DNA of 8,592 nucleotides from NCBI GenBank assembly GCA_020059785.1, contig JAGVBL010000349.1, positions 1 through 8,592 of the forward strand. The letters are read 5' to 3'. This stretch comes from Ignavibacteriales bacterium (GTDB taxonomy: Bacteria > Bacteroidota > Ignavibacteria > Ignavibacteriales > Melioribacteraceae). The position numbers were made by a program, and so were the translations under genes. Under the pieces are notes generated by a model. That model had not been told where the DNA came from and searched no databases. It saw nothing but the letters and a program-made list of their open reading frames with translations. Positions 1 to 6,513 of the stretch are shown here, piece by piece (the first letter of the stretch is position 1; every line of letters starts with the position of its first letter).

Positions 1-1259
1 AATTGGGTGACGAGCTGCTCGGTTAGGTTTATTCTGTTGTGTTTATTAATAAACTCTTCATTTGGTATTGGAAGCTCATTCTTAATAAACAGATTGTGAA
101 TCTCGATCAATTTTTGTTTAATCTGCTCAATATCATCAGGTGGAGTAATAAAAGATGCACCGTATTCCTGAAGAGCATTCTTAGCAACACCTTCGGGAAC
201 CGAGCCAAGGATTGGCTTTCTTGATCCGAAATACTCAAATAATTTGCTAGTAGAAATAGTATCGGAGTTTTGTGAATTTCCGATCATCATCCAAAGAACA
301 TCACTTTGCCTAATCCGTTTAACAGCTTCAATATGTTCTAAATAACCTACCTCGTTTACTGAATCTGTTAATCCTAATTCACTTATTAATTTTTTATTTT
401 CTTTTCTTAATAAGCCGATAAATTCAATCTGATATTTTGCACTAATGTCCGGTCTTTCAACGGATAATTGTTTAAATGCCTTCAACAAATAAACCGGTGT
501 AACACTTTCATAAAATATTCCTGAGTAGGTTAATTTAATTTTACCTGTTGGATTTTGTTTTGATAAATCAACTTCAAAATCAGCCGGATCAAATCCATGT
601 GGAATAATTACTATTTCATTGAAATTGAGGAAATTATATGTCGTTAAGAGTTTTTCTTTTATTCTCCGGTTAATTACAATAATTTTATCCGAATTGTGTA
701 AAGAACCATACTCCATTTTTTTGTGCTTAATACGATGCCATGGAGTAGGATAAAATGCAAAATGATTACCAAGCCACAAATCGCGATAATCAACAAAAAG
801 AGGAATTTGAAATTCCTGTTTCAACTTTGCAGCATAAACAAAACTTGAGTAAGGAGGAATAGTAACATAGATTATATCGAAGCGTTCATTTTTAAGTACT
901 TCTCTTGCTTTCTGATAAGCTCTTTTTGCCCAAGATTTTTTGTTATCGGGTATAAAGAATGATTTAGAAAAGTTAGAATATAATTTTCTAACAAATTCCT
1001 TTGGCATGTTAACAGTACCATATTTTTTACCGATAATTGAATTCGGATCATATGCTTCGGTTCGAATAATTTTTACTCCGGCTTCTTCCGCCTCTTTCAA
1101 CAAACTAAAGTCGTGTGCAAAGTAAGCAATATTTCCAGCAGTAATAACGGTAGGTTCCCAATTAAACCGGGGCATATACTTAGTAAATTTTAATGTGCGT
1201 TGAACACCGCTTAAACCCATCGGAGGATAATAATAAGCAAGTACGAGAACTTTGAACAT
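1..1259 (-). CDS. GT4-like glycosyltransferase, 3' end cut by window edge
   Basis: An open minus-strand frame of 419 codons starts with ATG at 1259-1257 and has no stop before the window edge, so the C-terminus is missing, probably by only a few residues. The fold looks like a GT-B glycosyltransferase of the GT4 type, which moves a sugar from a nucleotide-activated donor onto a cell-surface glycan or lipid carrier. The N-terminal half opens with a beta strand and the acceptor-side loop YYYPPMGLSGVQR (residues 9-21); a VDYRDLW motif lies at 156-162, an IIPHG hinge motif at 218-222, and the donor-domain motif TSKLFEY at 337-343 with Glu342. The first Glu of the classic E-x7-E pair is absent (Thr334 is at that spacing), as in many relatives with a T-x-S-K-LFEY loop. 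There is no signal peptide or membrane segment. The gene follows guaB by 37 nt with a weak GAG ribosome site, so it may be co-transcribed. The acceptor and the pathway cannot be told from this window. Confidence 0.88.
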   Translation of the reverse strand, partial: MFKVLVLAYYYPPMGLSGVQRTLKFTKYMPRFNWEPTVITAGNIAYFAHDFSLLKEAEEAGVKIIRTEAYDPNSIIGKKYGTVNMPKEFVRKLYSNFSKSFFIPDNKKSWAKRAYQKAREVLKNERFDIIYVTIPPYSSFVYAAKLKQEFQIPLFVDYRDLWLGNHFAFYPTPWHRIKHKKMEYGSLHNSDKIIVINRRIKEKLLTTYNFLNFNEIVIIPHGFDPADFEVDLSKQNPTGKIKLTYSGIFYESVTPVYLLKAFKQLSVERPDISAKYQIEFIGLLRKENKKLISELGLTDSVNEVGYLEHIEAVKRIRQSDVLWMMIGNSQNSDTISTSKLFEYFGSRKPILGSVPEGVAKNALQEYGASFITPPDDIEQIKQKLIEIHNLFIKNELPIPNEEFINKHNRINLTEQLVTQ

Positions 1260-1296
1260 AGTTAACTCTTTTACTGTAAAGGGAATAATAGCTTAA

Positions 1297-2775
1297 TTAT
1301 AATTTTTGAACAATCTGATAGTTTGGAGCTTCTTCTGTTAGCATAATATCGTGCGGATGACTTTCCCTTAAACCGGCAGAAGAAATCTTCACAAATTTTG
1401 TTTTGGTCTGAAGCTCTTTAATATTTTTTGCACCACAATAGCCCATAGCAGCTCTTAATCCACCTACAAACTGATAAATTGTTTCTGATAAAGGTCCTTT
1501 ATAAGGAACTCTTCCTTCAACACCTTCAGGAACAAGTTTTTTAATATCATCTTCCATATCCTGGAAATAACGATCGCTGCTTCCCTGTTTCATTGCACCG
1601 AGAGAACCCATTCCTCTATAGACTTTAAAGCTTCTTCCTTCGAACAAAACTTTTTCACCAGGTGCTTCATCGCAGCCGGCAAACATACCACCCATCATAA
1701 CAGTATCAGCACCGGCTGCAATTGCTTTAGCAACATCACCGGTTTGTTTTATTCCGCCATCAGCTATAACCGGAATTCCTTTACCTTTTAACGCAACGGC
1801 AACATTAACAATCGATGAAATTTGGGGAACACCCACCCCGGCAATAACTCTTGTAGTACATATAGATCCGGCACCTATTCCAACTTTAACAGCATTAACT
1901 CCGCATTCTACTAATTCAAGTGCTGCTTCCTTTGTAACAATGTTACCGGCAATTAATTGAAGATCTTTATATTTTTTTCTGATATTCTTAATTGTGGTTA
2001 GAACTCCTGAAGAGTGTCCATGGGCAGTATCTACAATTAAAACGTCTACATGAGAGTGTACGAGTGCTTCCACTCTTTCAAATGTATCTTTTGAAACACC
2101 GACAGCCGCGCCTACACGTAACCTTCCGAAATTATCTTTACATGCATCAGGGAATTTCTTCTTCTTCATAATATCTTTATATGTAATCAATCCTTTAAGA
2201 ATTCCTTTTTTATCTACAACGGGTAATTTTTCAATACGATGTTTATGAAGAATTTTTTCAGCGACTTCAAGGGTAGTTCCAATAGGTGCTGTAATTAAAT
2301 TATCTTTAGTCATTAATTGACTTACTTTCAGTTTACGGTTCGGTTCAAATCTAAGGTCGCGATTAGTAAGAATTCCAATCAATTTACCACTCTGGTCAAC
2401 TACAGGAATTCCTGATATATGATATTTACTCATCAATTCTTCAGCTTCATAAATTGTGTGTTCAGGAGAAAGTGTAATCGGTTTTACTATCATCCCGCTT
2501 TCAGATCTTTTTACTTTGTCAACTTCATCAGCTTGTTTTTCAATCGACATATTTTTATGAATAATACCAATACCGCCTTGACCAGCCATAGCAATTGCCA
2601 TGTGAGACTCGGTAACAGTATCCATTGCAGCAGAAAGAAAGGGAATATTTAATTTAATTTCTGCAGTTAATTTAGTTTTAATATCAACCTGACGCGGTAA
2701 GATATTTGAGCGTGCGGGAAGTAAAAGGATGTCATCAAATGTCAATCCTTCGAAATCAATTTTATTATTTTTCAT
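1297..2775 (-). CDS. guaB: IMP dehydrogenase
   Basis: This enzyme oxidises IMP to XMP with NAD+, the rate-limiting step of guanine nucleotide synthesis in the cytosol. The 492-residue product is full length for a bacterial GuaB. The TIM-barrel start FEGLTFDDILLLP (residues 8-20) is followed by the phosphate-site segment SAAMDTVTE (48-56). Two CBS domains are inserted at about 95-150 and 155-205 and normally sense adenine/guanine nucleotides. VDTAHGHS lies at 248-255, and the catalytic loop GAGSICTTR at 301-309 holds the nucleophile Cys306. The mobile flap includes YRGMGSLGAM (386-395) and SSDRYFQ (399-405), whose Arg402 is the expected general base. EGRVPYKG follows at 419-426. The ATG start is supported by a GAGG Shine-Dalgarno 5 nt upstream. 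The gene stands apart from the recA operon and is preceded by an intrinsic-terminator-like hairpin in its own leader, suggesting conditional read-through. A glycosyltransferase gene follows at 37 nt. Confidence 0.98.
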   Translation of the reverse strand: MKNNKIDFEGLTFDDILLLPARSNILPRQVDIKTKLTAEIKLNIPFLSAAMDTVTESHMAIAMAGQGGIGIIHKNMSIEKQADEVDKVKRSESGMIVKPITLSPEHTIYEAEELMSKYHISGIPVVDQSGKLIGILTNRDLRFEPNRKLKVSQLMTKDNLITAPIGTTLEVAEKILHKHRIEKLPVVDKKGILKGLITYKDIMKKKKFPDACKDNFGRLRVGAAVGVSKDTFERVEALVHSHVDVLIVDTAHGHSSGVLTTIKNIRKKYKDLQLIAGNIVTKEAALELVECGVNAVKVGIGAGSICTTRVIAGVGVPQISSIVNVAVALKGKGIPVIADGGIKQTGDVAKAIAAGADTVMMGGMFAGCDEAPGEKVLFEGRSFKVYRGMGSLGAMKQGSSDRYFQDMEDDIKKLVPEGVEGRVPYKGPLSETIYQFVGGLRAAMGYCGAKNIKELQTKTKFVKISSAGLRESHPHDIMLTEEAPNYQIVQKL

Positions 2776-2780
2776 AAAAA

Positions 2781-2784
2781 CCTC
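2781..2784 (-). promoter_or_regulatory. Shine-Dalgarno of guaB
   Basis: On the minus strand GAGG lies 5 nt before the guaB ATG. It supports the chosen start and shows that this organism uses Shine-Dalgarno pairing for at least some genes. It begins only about 10 nt after the U-run of the hairpin at 2795-2818, so an mRNA ending at that hairpin would lack the guaB ribosome site. Confidence 0.65.
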
Positions 2785-2794
2785 GTTTAATTAC

Positions 2795-2818
2795 AAAAAA
2801 GACCACACAAGGTGGTCT
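2795..2818 (-). terminator. Intrinsic terminator/attenuator-like hairpin in guaB leader
   Basis: Read on the minus strand, AGACCAC-CTTGT-GTGGTCT makes a perfect 7-bp stem with a 5-nt loop and is followed at once by a U-run (six T in total from 2800 to 2795). This is the layout of a Rho-independent terminator acting on minus-strand transcripts. It could simply end the recX transcript, 185 nt after the recX stop. But its U-run ends 10 nt before the guaB ribosome site, leaving no room for a promoter between them, so guaB mRNA from any upstream promoter must pass through it. That geometry fits an attenuator. An AAGACC segment at 2848-2843 could pair with the 3' arm (GGTCTT) and offer an alternative fold. 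Confidence 0.6.
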
Positions 2819-2830
2819 CGATTTTAATCG
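2819..2830 (-). repeat. Small palindrome over leader ORF stop
   Basis: CGATTAAAATCG on the minus strand can form a 4- to 5-bp hairpin directly abutting the terminator-like stem on its 5' side. The TAA stop of the 17-codon leader ORF falls mainly in its loop. A stem this short and AT-rich is weak alone; it is noted because it stacks against the larger hairpin and sits where a terminating ribosome would stand. Confidence 0.4.
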
Positions 2831-2877
2831 TTTTTATAAACCGGTCTTACAGTTTTTATAAATTTTACGTCTGCCAT
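2824..2877 (-). CDS. Possible 17-residue leader peptide upstream of guaB
   Basis: An ATG at 2877-2875 opens 17 codons (MADVKFIKTVRPVYKND) ending with TAA at 2826-2824, just 5 nt before the terminator-like hairpin. It lies inside the guaB leader, downstream of a promoter-like sequence. The position is typical of a leader peptide that couples translation to attenuation. Against it: there is no Shine-Dalgarno in the AT-rich sequence before the ATG, an ORF this short can arise by chance, and the peptide has no run of one regulatory codon. An in-frame TAA upstream rules out a longer form. I recognise no family; real translation is unproven. Confidence 0.28.
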   Translation of the reverse strand: MADVKFIKTVRPVYKND

Positions 2878-2895
2878 AATTAATATGTGTCTAAT

Positions 2896-2924
2896 AGATT
2901 AATTAAGAAAAGTATATTCAACAA
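2896..2924 (-). promoter_or_regulatory. Candidate sigma-70-type promoter for guaB
   Basis: Minus-strand TTGTTG (2924-2919) and TAATCT (2901-2896) are separated by exactly 17 nt. A start near 2889 would give a leader of roughly 110 nt containing the short ORF and the terminator-like hairpin. Both boxes are imperfect and the region is very AT-rich, so chance matches are likely. Confidence 0.3.
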
Positions 2925-2960
2925 TTTTTCTTATTTGTATCAGGGTGCAAATATTGGTAT

Positions 2961-2992
2961 CAAAAATACTTAAAACATAAATACCTACCAAA
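2961..2992 (-). promoter_or_regulatory. Alternative Bacteroidota-type promoter (-33/-7)
   Basis: Minus-strand TTTG (2992-2989), 20 nt of spacer, then TATTTTTG (2968-2961) fit the TTTG / TAnnTTTG pattern known for the Bacteroidota primary sigma factor. It would also lie upstream of the guaB leader elements. Whether the host uses this promoter code is unknown, and the match is in AT-rich DNA; it is an alternative to the candidate at 2896-2924. Confidence 0.22.
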
Positions 2993-3003
2993 TCGGTCTA
3001 CAA

Positions 3004-3627
3004 TTATTCCACTTCATCAATTATTATTTCTTTTAGAACTGATAGAATCAGTTCAGAATCAAATCCCTTGGTATGTAAAAAGTTAAAGATTTTTTGTTTT
3101 GATTTTTTTTTATCCTTCTCATTGAAAGTGCGGAATTTCTTCATTGCCAAATTAAGAGCATTCTGATAAGAAGAGTCATTATCAATACTTAAAATCAATT
3201 CATCTATTATCTTTCTTTCAATCCCCTTTTTAATCAATTCGGCTTTAATTTTATTTGGTCCGGATTTACCTTTACTTAACTTTTCATCCAGAAACTGCTT
3301 TGCAAACTGTTTATCATCAATCAGATTTTGGGATATTAACTCACTAATAGCTTCATCAATCAAATCCACTGGGAATTTTTTTTTAATTAGTTTTAATTTG
3401 AGTTCGCGGGAAGAATGGTTCCTAATACCTAAAAACCGGAATGCATAGTTTTTAATTTTATTTAGTTCACTCCGGTTCAGAAGATAATTTATTTTTTCTT
3501 CACTTAAATCATCATTTTTACGAATAGCTTCTGCAACAACCACATTATAATCAGCAACAATAACGGAACCGTCTTCGAAAATAATTTCGACACTATTATT
3601 CTTCTTTTTAAGCGAAGAAACAATCAT
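3004..3627 (-). CDS. recX: Regulatory protein RecX
   Basis: RecX binds in the groove of the RecA filament and limits its growth and activity. The 207-residue, lysine-rich, helical protein shows the expected parts: a beta-rich N-terminal region (1-35, with IIFEDGSVIV at 15-24), then helical repeats. Repeat one carries the signature ALRFL-like AFRFLGIRNHSSRELKLKL (62-80) and LISQNLIDDKQFA (97-109). Repeat two holds GKSGPNKIKAELIKKGI (120-136). The last repeat holds IFNFLHTKGFDSELI (180-194). It starts 3 nt after the recA stop with no clear Shine-Dalgarno, so its translation is probably coupled to recA, the usual arrangement. It is the last gene of the operon. Identity rests on motif pattern plus position directly after recA. 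Confidence 0.93.
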   Translation of the reverse strand: MIVSSLKKKNNSVEIIFEDGSVIVADYNVVVAEAIRKNDDLSEEKINYLLNRSELNKIKNYAFRFLGIRNHSSRELKLKLIKKKFPVDLIDEAISELISQNLIDDKQFAKQFLDEKLSKGKSGPNKIKAELIKKGIERKIIDELILSIDNDSSYQNALNLAMKKFRTFNEKDKKKSKQKIFNFLHTKGFDSELILSVLKEIIIDEVE

Positions 3628-3630
3628 TTA

Positions 3631-4683
3631 TTATTTTTTCTTTGATTTAGTATCCGGCTGTTCTTCTTTTAATTGCTTCTGCTCTTCCTTTATAATACCT
3701 AAATTAACCTTAACTTCTTTTTCTAAAGAAGCAAACAATTGCTGATCTTCAAGCATTTTTTGTTTCAATTGTTCTCTACCCTGAAATCTATCTTCCTTAT
3801 AAGTAAACCAGGCACCGCTTTTCTTTAGAATATTATGGTCTGTTGCAATGTCTATTATATCACCAGCTTTGCTAATACCTTCGTTATAAAGTATATCGAA
3901 CTCAACTTCTTTGAATGGCGGTGCAACTTTACTTTTAACAACTTTAACCTTAGTTCTATTACCGATAACATTATTTCCGTCTTTTATAGCAGCAACTCTT
4001 CTAATATCCAAACGGACCGAAGCATAGAACTTAAGAGCATTACCACCCGTAGTAGTTTCCGGATTACCGAACATGATACCGATTTTACTTCTTAGCTGAT
4101 TTGTAAATATTACACAGGTTTTCGATTTACTGATAGCACCGGTTATTTTACGAAGTGCCTGGGACATCAGTCTAGCTTGCATAGCCATTTGCGGATCGCC
4201 CATATCGCCTTCGATTTCGGAACGAGGAACCAAGGCAGCAACAGAATCCACTACAATTACATCAAGGGCATTACTGCGGATTAATGTATCAACAATTTCA
4301 AGAGCCTGTTCTCCAAAATCGGGTTGAGATAAGAGTAAATTAGCGGTGTCAACATTCAGACGTTTAGCATAATTAAGATCCATTGCATGTTCAGCGTCAA
4401 TGAATGCCGCAAGTCCGCCCTTTTTCTGAGCCTCAGCAATAATGTGAAGACATAATGTTGTCTTACCGGAAGATTCGGGTCCATAGATTTCTACAATTCT
4501 TCCACGGGGAACACCACCAATTCCAAGGGCAAAATCAAGTGAAAGTGAACCTGTTGAAATTGATTCGACTTCGGCAATTACACCGTTGCCCAATTTCATA
4601 ATAGTTCCTTTTCCATATTGTTTTTCAATATTGGAAATTGTGTCTTCTAAAATTTTTAGTCTGGCATCTTTTTCCAGTGCCAT
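3631..4683 (-). CDS. recA: Recombinase RecA
   Basis: RecA forms ATP-dependent filaments on single-stranded DNA, drives homologous pairing and strand exchange and, where an SOS system exists, stimulates LexA self-cleavage. The product is 350 residues, normal length. The Walker A loop GPESSGKT is at 68-75, the catalytic Glu98 is within DAEHA (96-100), and Walker B VIVVD ends at Asp146. Loop L1 spans about 155-170 (EIEGDMGDPQMAMQAR follows Ser155). Loop L2 spans about 195-213, running into GGNALKFYASVRLDIRR (213-229). The C-terminal domain is complete, but the tail has mixed charge and ends in KSKKK, unlike the strongly acidic E. coli tail. The start is supported by GGAGGG just upstream. Upstream thpR ends 17 nt away and recX follows at 3 nt. 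No SOS box of a known phylum was recognised, but two inverted repeats lie directly ahead of the gene. Confidence 0.99.
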   Translation of the reverse strand: MALEKDARLKILEDTISNIEKQYGKGTIMKLGNGVIAEVESISTGSLSLDFALGIGGVPRGRIVEIYGPESSGKTTLCLHIIAEAQKKGGLAAFIDAEHAMDLNYAKRLNVDTANLLLSQPDFGEQALEIVDTLIRSNALDVIVVDSVAALVPRSEIEGDMGDPQMAMQARLMSQALRKITGAISKSKTCVIFTNQLRSKIGIMFGNPETTTGGNALKFYASVRLDIRRVAAIKDGNNVIGNRTKVKVVKSKVAPPFKEVEFDILYNEGISKAGDIIDIATDHNILKKSGAWFTYKEDRFQGREQLKQKMLEDQQLFASLEKEVKVNLGIIKEEQKQLKEEQPDTKSKKK

Positions 4684-4686
4684 ATT

Positions 4687-4692
4687 CCCTCC
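4687..4692 (-). promoter_or_regulatory. Strong Shine-Dalgarno of recA
   Basis: GGAGGG on the minus strand lies 3 nt before the recA ATG (4 nt if the core GGAGG is counted). It is the best ribosome site in the window, against weak or absent ones for recX, pgpA and pgsA, and suggests that RecA is made at a higher rate than its operon neighbours. Confidence 0.75.
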
Positions 4693-4707
4693 ACTATATT
4701 TTATAGT
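4693..4707 (-). repeat. Inverted repeat abutting recA ribosome site
   Basis: Minus-strand ACTATA-AAA-TATAGT is a perfect 6-bp inverted repeat with a 3-nt centre. It covers the thpR stop codon and ends directly at the recA GGAGGG. It could be an operator half-site pair or a weak RNA hairpin occluding the ribosome site. It is AT-rich and partly coding, so chance is a serious alternative. Confidence 0.35.
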
Positions 4708-5252
4708 AATAAACTTTTTATTGGTTTATAAATAGAACCGCCTTTAGTTAAAATACTCTGGAACATTGTTATTTTATTTCCAATAAACTTTAATTCAGGC
4801 AGTCTGTAATTATCAAGTAAATCTACTTCTTTAATTATACTTTCATTTTTAATTCTTAGCATGGTTATATGAGGTTTGAATTTTCGTTTTTCCATTTCAA
4901 ATCCAAATTCACTGCACAATATATCAATTTCTTTCACAAAATTTTCGAGTTCAAAGTTTTCTTTTAATCCTGCCCATAAAATCCGTTTAACACCATTAGA
5001 TTTGAAAAATCCGAAATGGTCGAGTTGTAGATCGAATTTCTGATATTTTGTTGATAACTGTTTAATGGACGTGAATATTTTTTCAATATTCTCCTGTTCA
5101 GTCTCTCCAAGAAATTTTAATGTAACATGAAGTTTTTCTATACTTTCCCATTTAATTCTTTCGTAAGCTGGAACAAGGTTATTTCTAATCGAAATTATTT
5201 CATCAATTATAGCACGGGGTATTTCAAGAGAGATGAATGTTCTAATCATCAT
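4701..5252 (-). CDS. thpR: RNA 2',3'-cyclic phosphodiesterase (2'-5' RNA ligase family)
   Basis: A member of the 2H phosphoesterase superfamily (ThpR/LigT), which hydrolyses 2',3'-cyclic phosphate ends of RNA and can reversibly join 2'-5' ends of tRNA halves in vitro; the cellular role is unclear. The 183-residue length is typical. Both defining HxTx motifs are present: HVTL at 42-45 and HITM at 128-131. They are set in the usual context, with the N-terminal MMIRTFISLEIP (1-12) and KWESIEKLHVTLKFLGE (34-50), then KRKFKPHITMLRI (122-134). The start overlaps the cinA stop by 11 nt (ATGATGATTAG), and the ATG one codon later is equally possible. AGG lies 8 nt upstream of the first ATG. Overlap with cinA and 17-nt spacing to recA place it firmly in the operon; cinA-thpR-recA neighbourhoods are known in other bacteria. 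Confidence 0.95.
   Translation of the reverse strand: MMIRTFISLEIPRAIIDEIISIRNNLVPAYERIKWESIEKLHVTLKFLGETEQENIEKIFTSIKQLSTKYQKFDLQLDHFGFFKSNGVKRILWAGLKENFELENFVKEIDILCSEFGFEMEKRKFKPHITMLRIKNESIIKEVDLLDNYRLPELKFIGNKITMFQSILTKGGSIYKPIKSLLL
4709..4729 (-). repeat. Second inverted repeat upstream of recA, in thpR 3' end
   Basis: ATAAAC-N9-GTTTAT forms 6-bp arms about a 9-nt spacer, 26 to 46 nt before the recA ATG and immediately next to the repeat at 4693-4707. The layout resembles a dimeric repressor site, but it overlaps the last codons of thpR and is AT-rich. It does not match the LexA boxes I know (Firmicutes CGAAC-N4-GTTCG type or E. coli CTGT-N8-ACAG). Confidence 0.22.
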
Positions 5253-6498
5253 AAGAAATGCCTAACAGATTTCTGCGCAACATTTCGAGAGCTGCCTGTG
5301 ATGCGCGGTCCTTATTAAGAAGCCGATCCTCGCCAAATCTGAATTCTTTGGCAGTACATATTTTATCATCACAGATACCAATATAGACAAGTCCGACAGG
5401 TTTGGTAGGTGTTGCTCCGGTTGGTCCCATAATTCCTGTAGTAGCCAGTCCCAAATCCGAACCGCTGATTGATTTGATCCCTTCTGCCATTTGCATAGCC
5501 ACTTCTAGACTTACAGCACCATTATTAGCAATTGTGTCTTCATTTACTTTAAGTATCTCTACTTTAGCAGCATTACTATAAGCAACAACTCCACGTTCAA
5601 AAAACTTGCTGCTTCCTGAAATATTTGTAAGACGATTTGCGATTAAACCACCGGTACAAGATTCCGCAACTGAAAGCTTTAAATTCCTGTCTGTTAACAG
5701 CTTAGCTATAATTCCTTCTAATAAATCATCGTTTTTACCAAAAATAAACTTTCCGACTAAGCTTCTAATTTTTTGTTCAATATCTTCTAATTTATTTAAT
5801 GCCGATTGATCCGTATCTGATTGAGTGGTTATTCGCATTTTAACGCCGAATTGACTTGGTAAAAATGCCAAACTTGCTCCGCCTAATAATTGTTCAAGGT
5901 TCCCGAGTCTATCATATAAAATCGATTCAGGAATACCAGTTGTTAATAAATTTATTGTTCGTTTAAAAATCTGTCGCTCACCAATCCGTTCTTCAAGATT
6001 AGGTAAAACAAAGTTTTCCATCATACCTTTCATTTCATACGGAACACCGGGCATAACAATAAAAATCCTTTTATTCTTCTCAATCCAGAAACCCGGAGCT
6101 GTTCCCCTACTGTTTCTAATTGGAGCTGCAATTTTCGGTATCAATGCCTGACCTTCATTAGTTTTAGTAAGCTGTCTTCCCCTTACTTCAAAGAATCTTT
6201 TAATGTCGGAAAGTACTTCTTCACTTTGAATTAATTCCGTCTTGAAGAACTCAACAACACATTTACGTGTGACATCATCATGTGTTGGACCTAAACCACC
6301 GGTAACCACAATAATGTCATTATGCTCATAAGCTTTTTTAAACTCATTTTTGATATCAGATTCATTATCATGCACAACACACGAAAATGAAACATCGATT
6401 TGCAGATCAGTTAATTTCGATCCGATAAATGCTGCATTAGTATTCAAAGTCTGACCGATAAGTATTTCATCGCCTATTGTAATGATTTCTGCTTTCAT
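5242..6498 (-). CDS. cinA: CinA: ADP-ribose pyrophosphatase-like / NMN amidohydrolase
   Basis: The 418-residue protein has the full two-domain CinA layout. The N-terminal COG1058 domain (about 1-170, MoaB/MogA fold, ADP-ribose pyrophosphatase in characterised homologues) carries TIGDEILIGQTLNTN (7-21), TGGLGPTHDD (66-75), NSRGTAPGFW (129-138) and MPGVPYEMKGMM (149-160). After a linker domain, the C-terminal PncC-type NMN deamidase domain (about 262-415) carries AESCTGG (278-284), GVVAYSN (303-309) with Lys312 nearby, and TGIMGPTGATPTKPVGLVYIG (354-374). NMN deamidase turns NMN to nicotinate mononucleotide for NAD recycling. The name comes from competence-induced genes co-expressed with recA, and here it lies two genes before recA. 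A GAGTG ribosome site lies 8 nt before the ATG. pgpA ends 15 nt upstream and thpR overlaps its end by 11 nt. No key motif is missing. Confidence 0.96.
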   Translation of the reverse strand: MKAEIITIGDEILIGQTLNTNAAFIGSKLTDLQIDVSFSCVVHDNESDIKNEFKKAYEHNDIIVVTGGLGPTHDDVTRKCVVEFFKTELIQSEEVLSDIKRFFEVRGRQLTKTNEGQALIPKIAAPIRNSRGTAPGFWIEKNKRIFIVMPGVPYEMKGMMENFVLPNLEERIGERQIFKRTINLLTTGIPESILYDRLGNLEQLLGGASLAFLPSQFGVKMRITTQSDTDQSALNKLEDIEQKIRSLVGKFIFGKNDDLLEGIIAKLLTDRNLKLSVAESCTGGLIANRLTNISGSSKFFERGVVAYSNAAKVEILKVNEDTIANNGAVSLEVAMQMAEGIKSISGSDLGLATTGIMGPTGATPTKPVGLVYIGICDDKICTAKEFRFGEDRLLNKDRASQAALEMLRRNLLGISYDD

Positions 6499-6513
6499 AA
6501 TTAAATCACTCTA

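Noticed and set aside
1260..1296. Terminator between guaB and the glycosyltransferase gene
   Set aside because: The only symmetry, around TTTACAGTAAA, has a one-base centre, is AT-rich and has no U-run after it.
2419..2652. Plus-strand open frame of 77 codons opposite guaB
   Set aside because: Antisense shadow of a strongly conserved gene, with Phe/Asn-rich low-complexity content. The same holds for plus-strand frames at 39-224, 940-1125, 3835-4095, 5127-5318 and 5606-5809.
2969..3000. Terminator directly after recX
   Set aside because: The ACC/GGT symmetry in this stretch gives at most a 3-4 bp stem without a U-run.
2776..3003. Purine (guanine) riboswitch before guaB
   Set aside because: The conserved three-way-junction core of the purine aptamer, with its paired loops, is not visible; only the terminator-like hairpin and short AGACC repeats are present.
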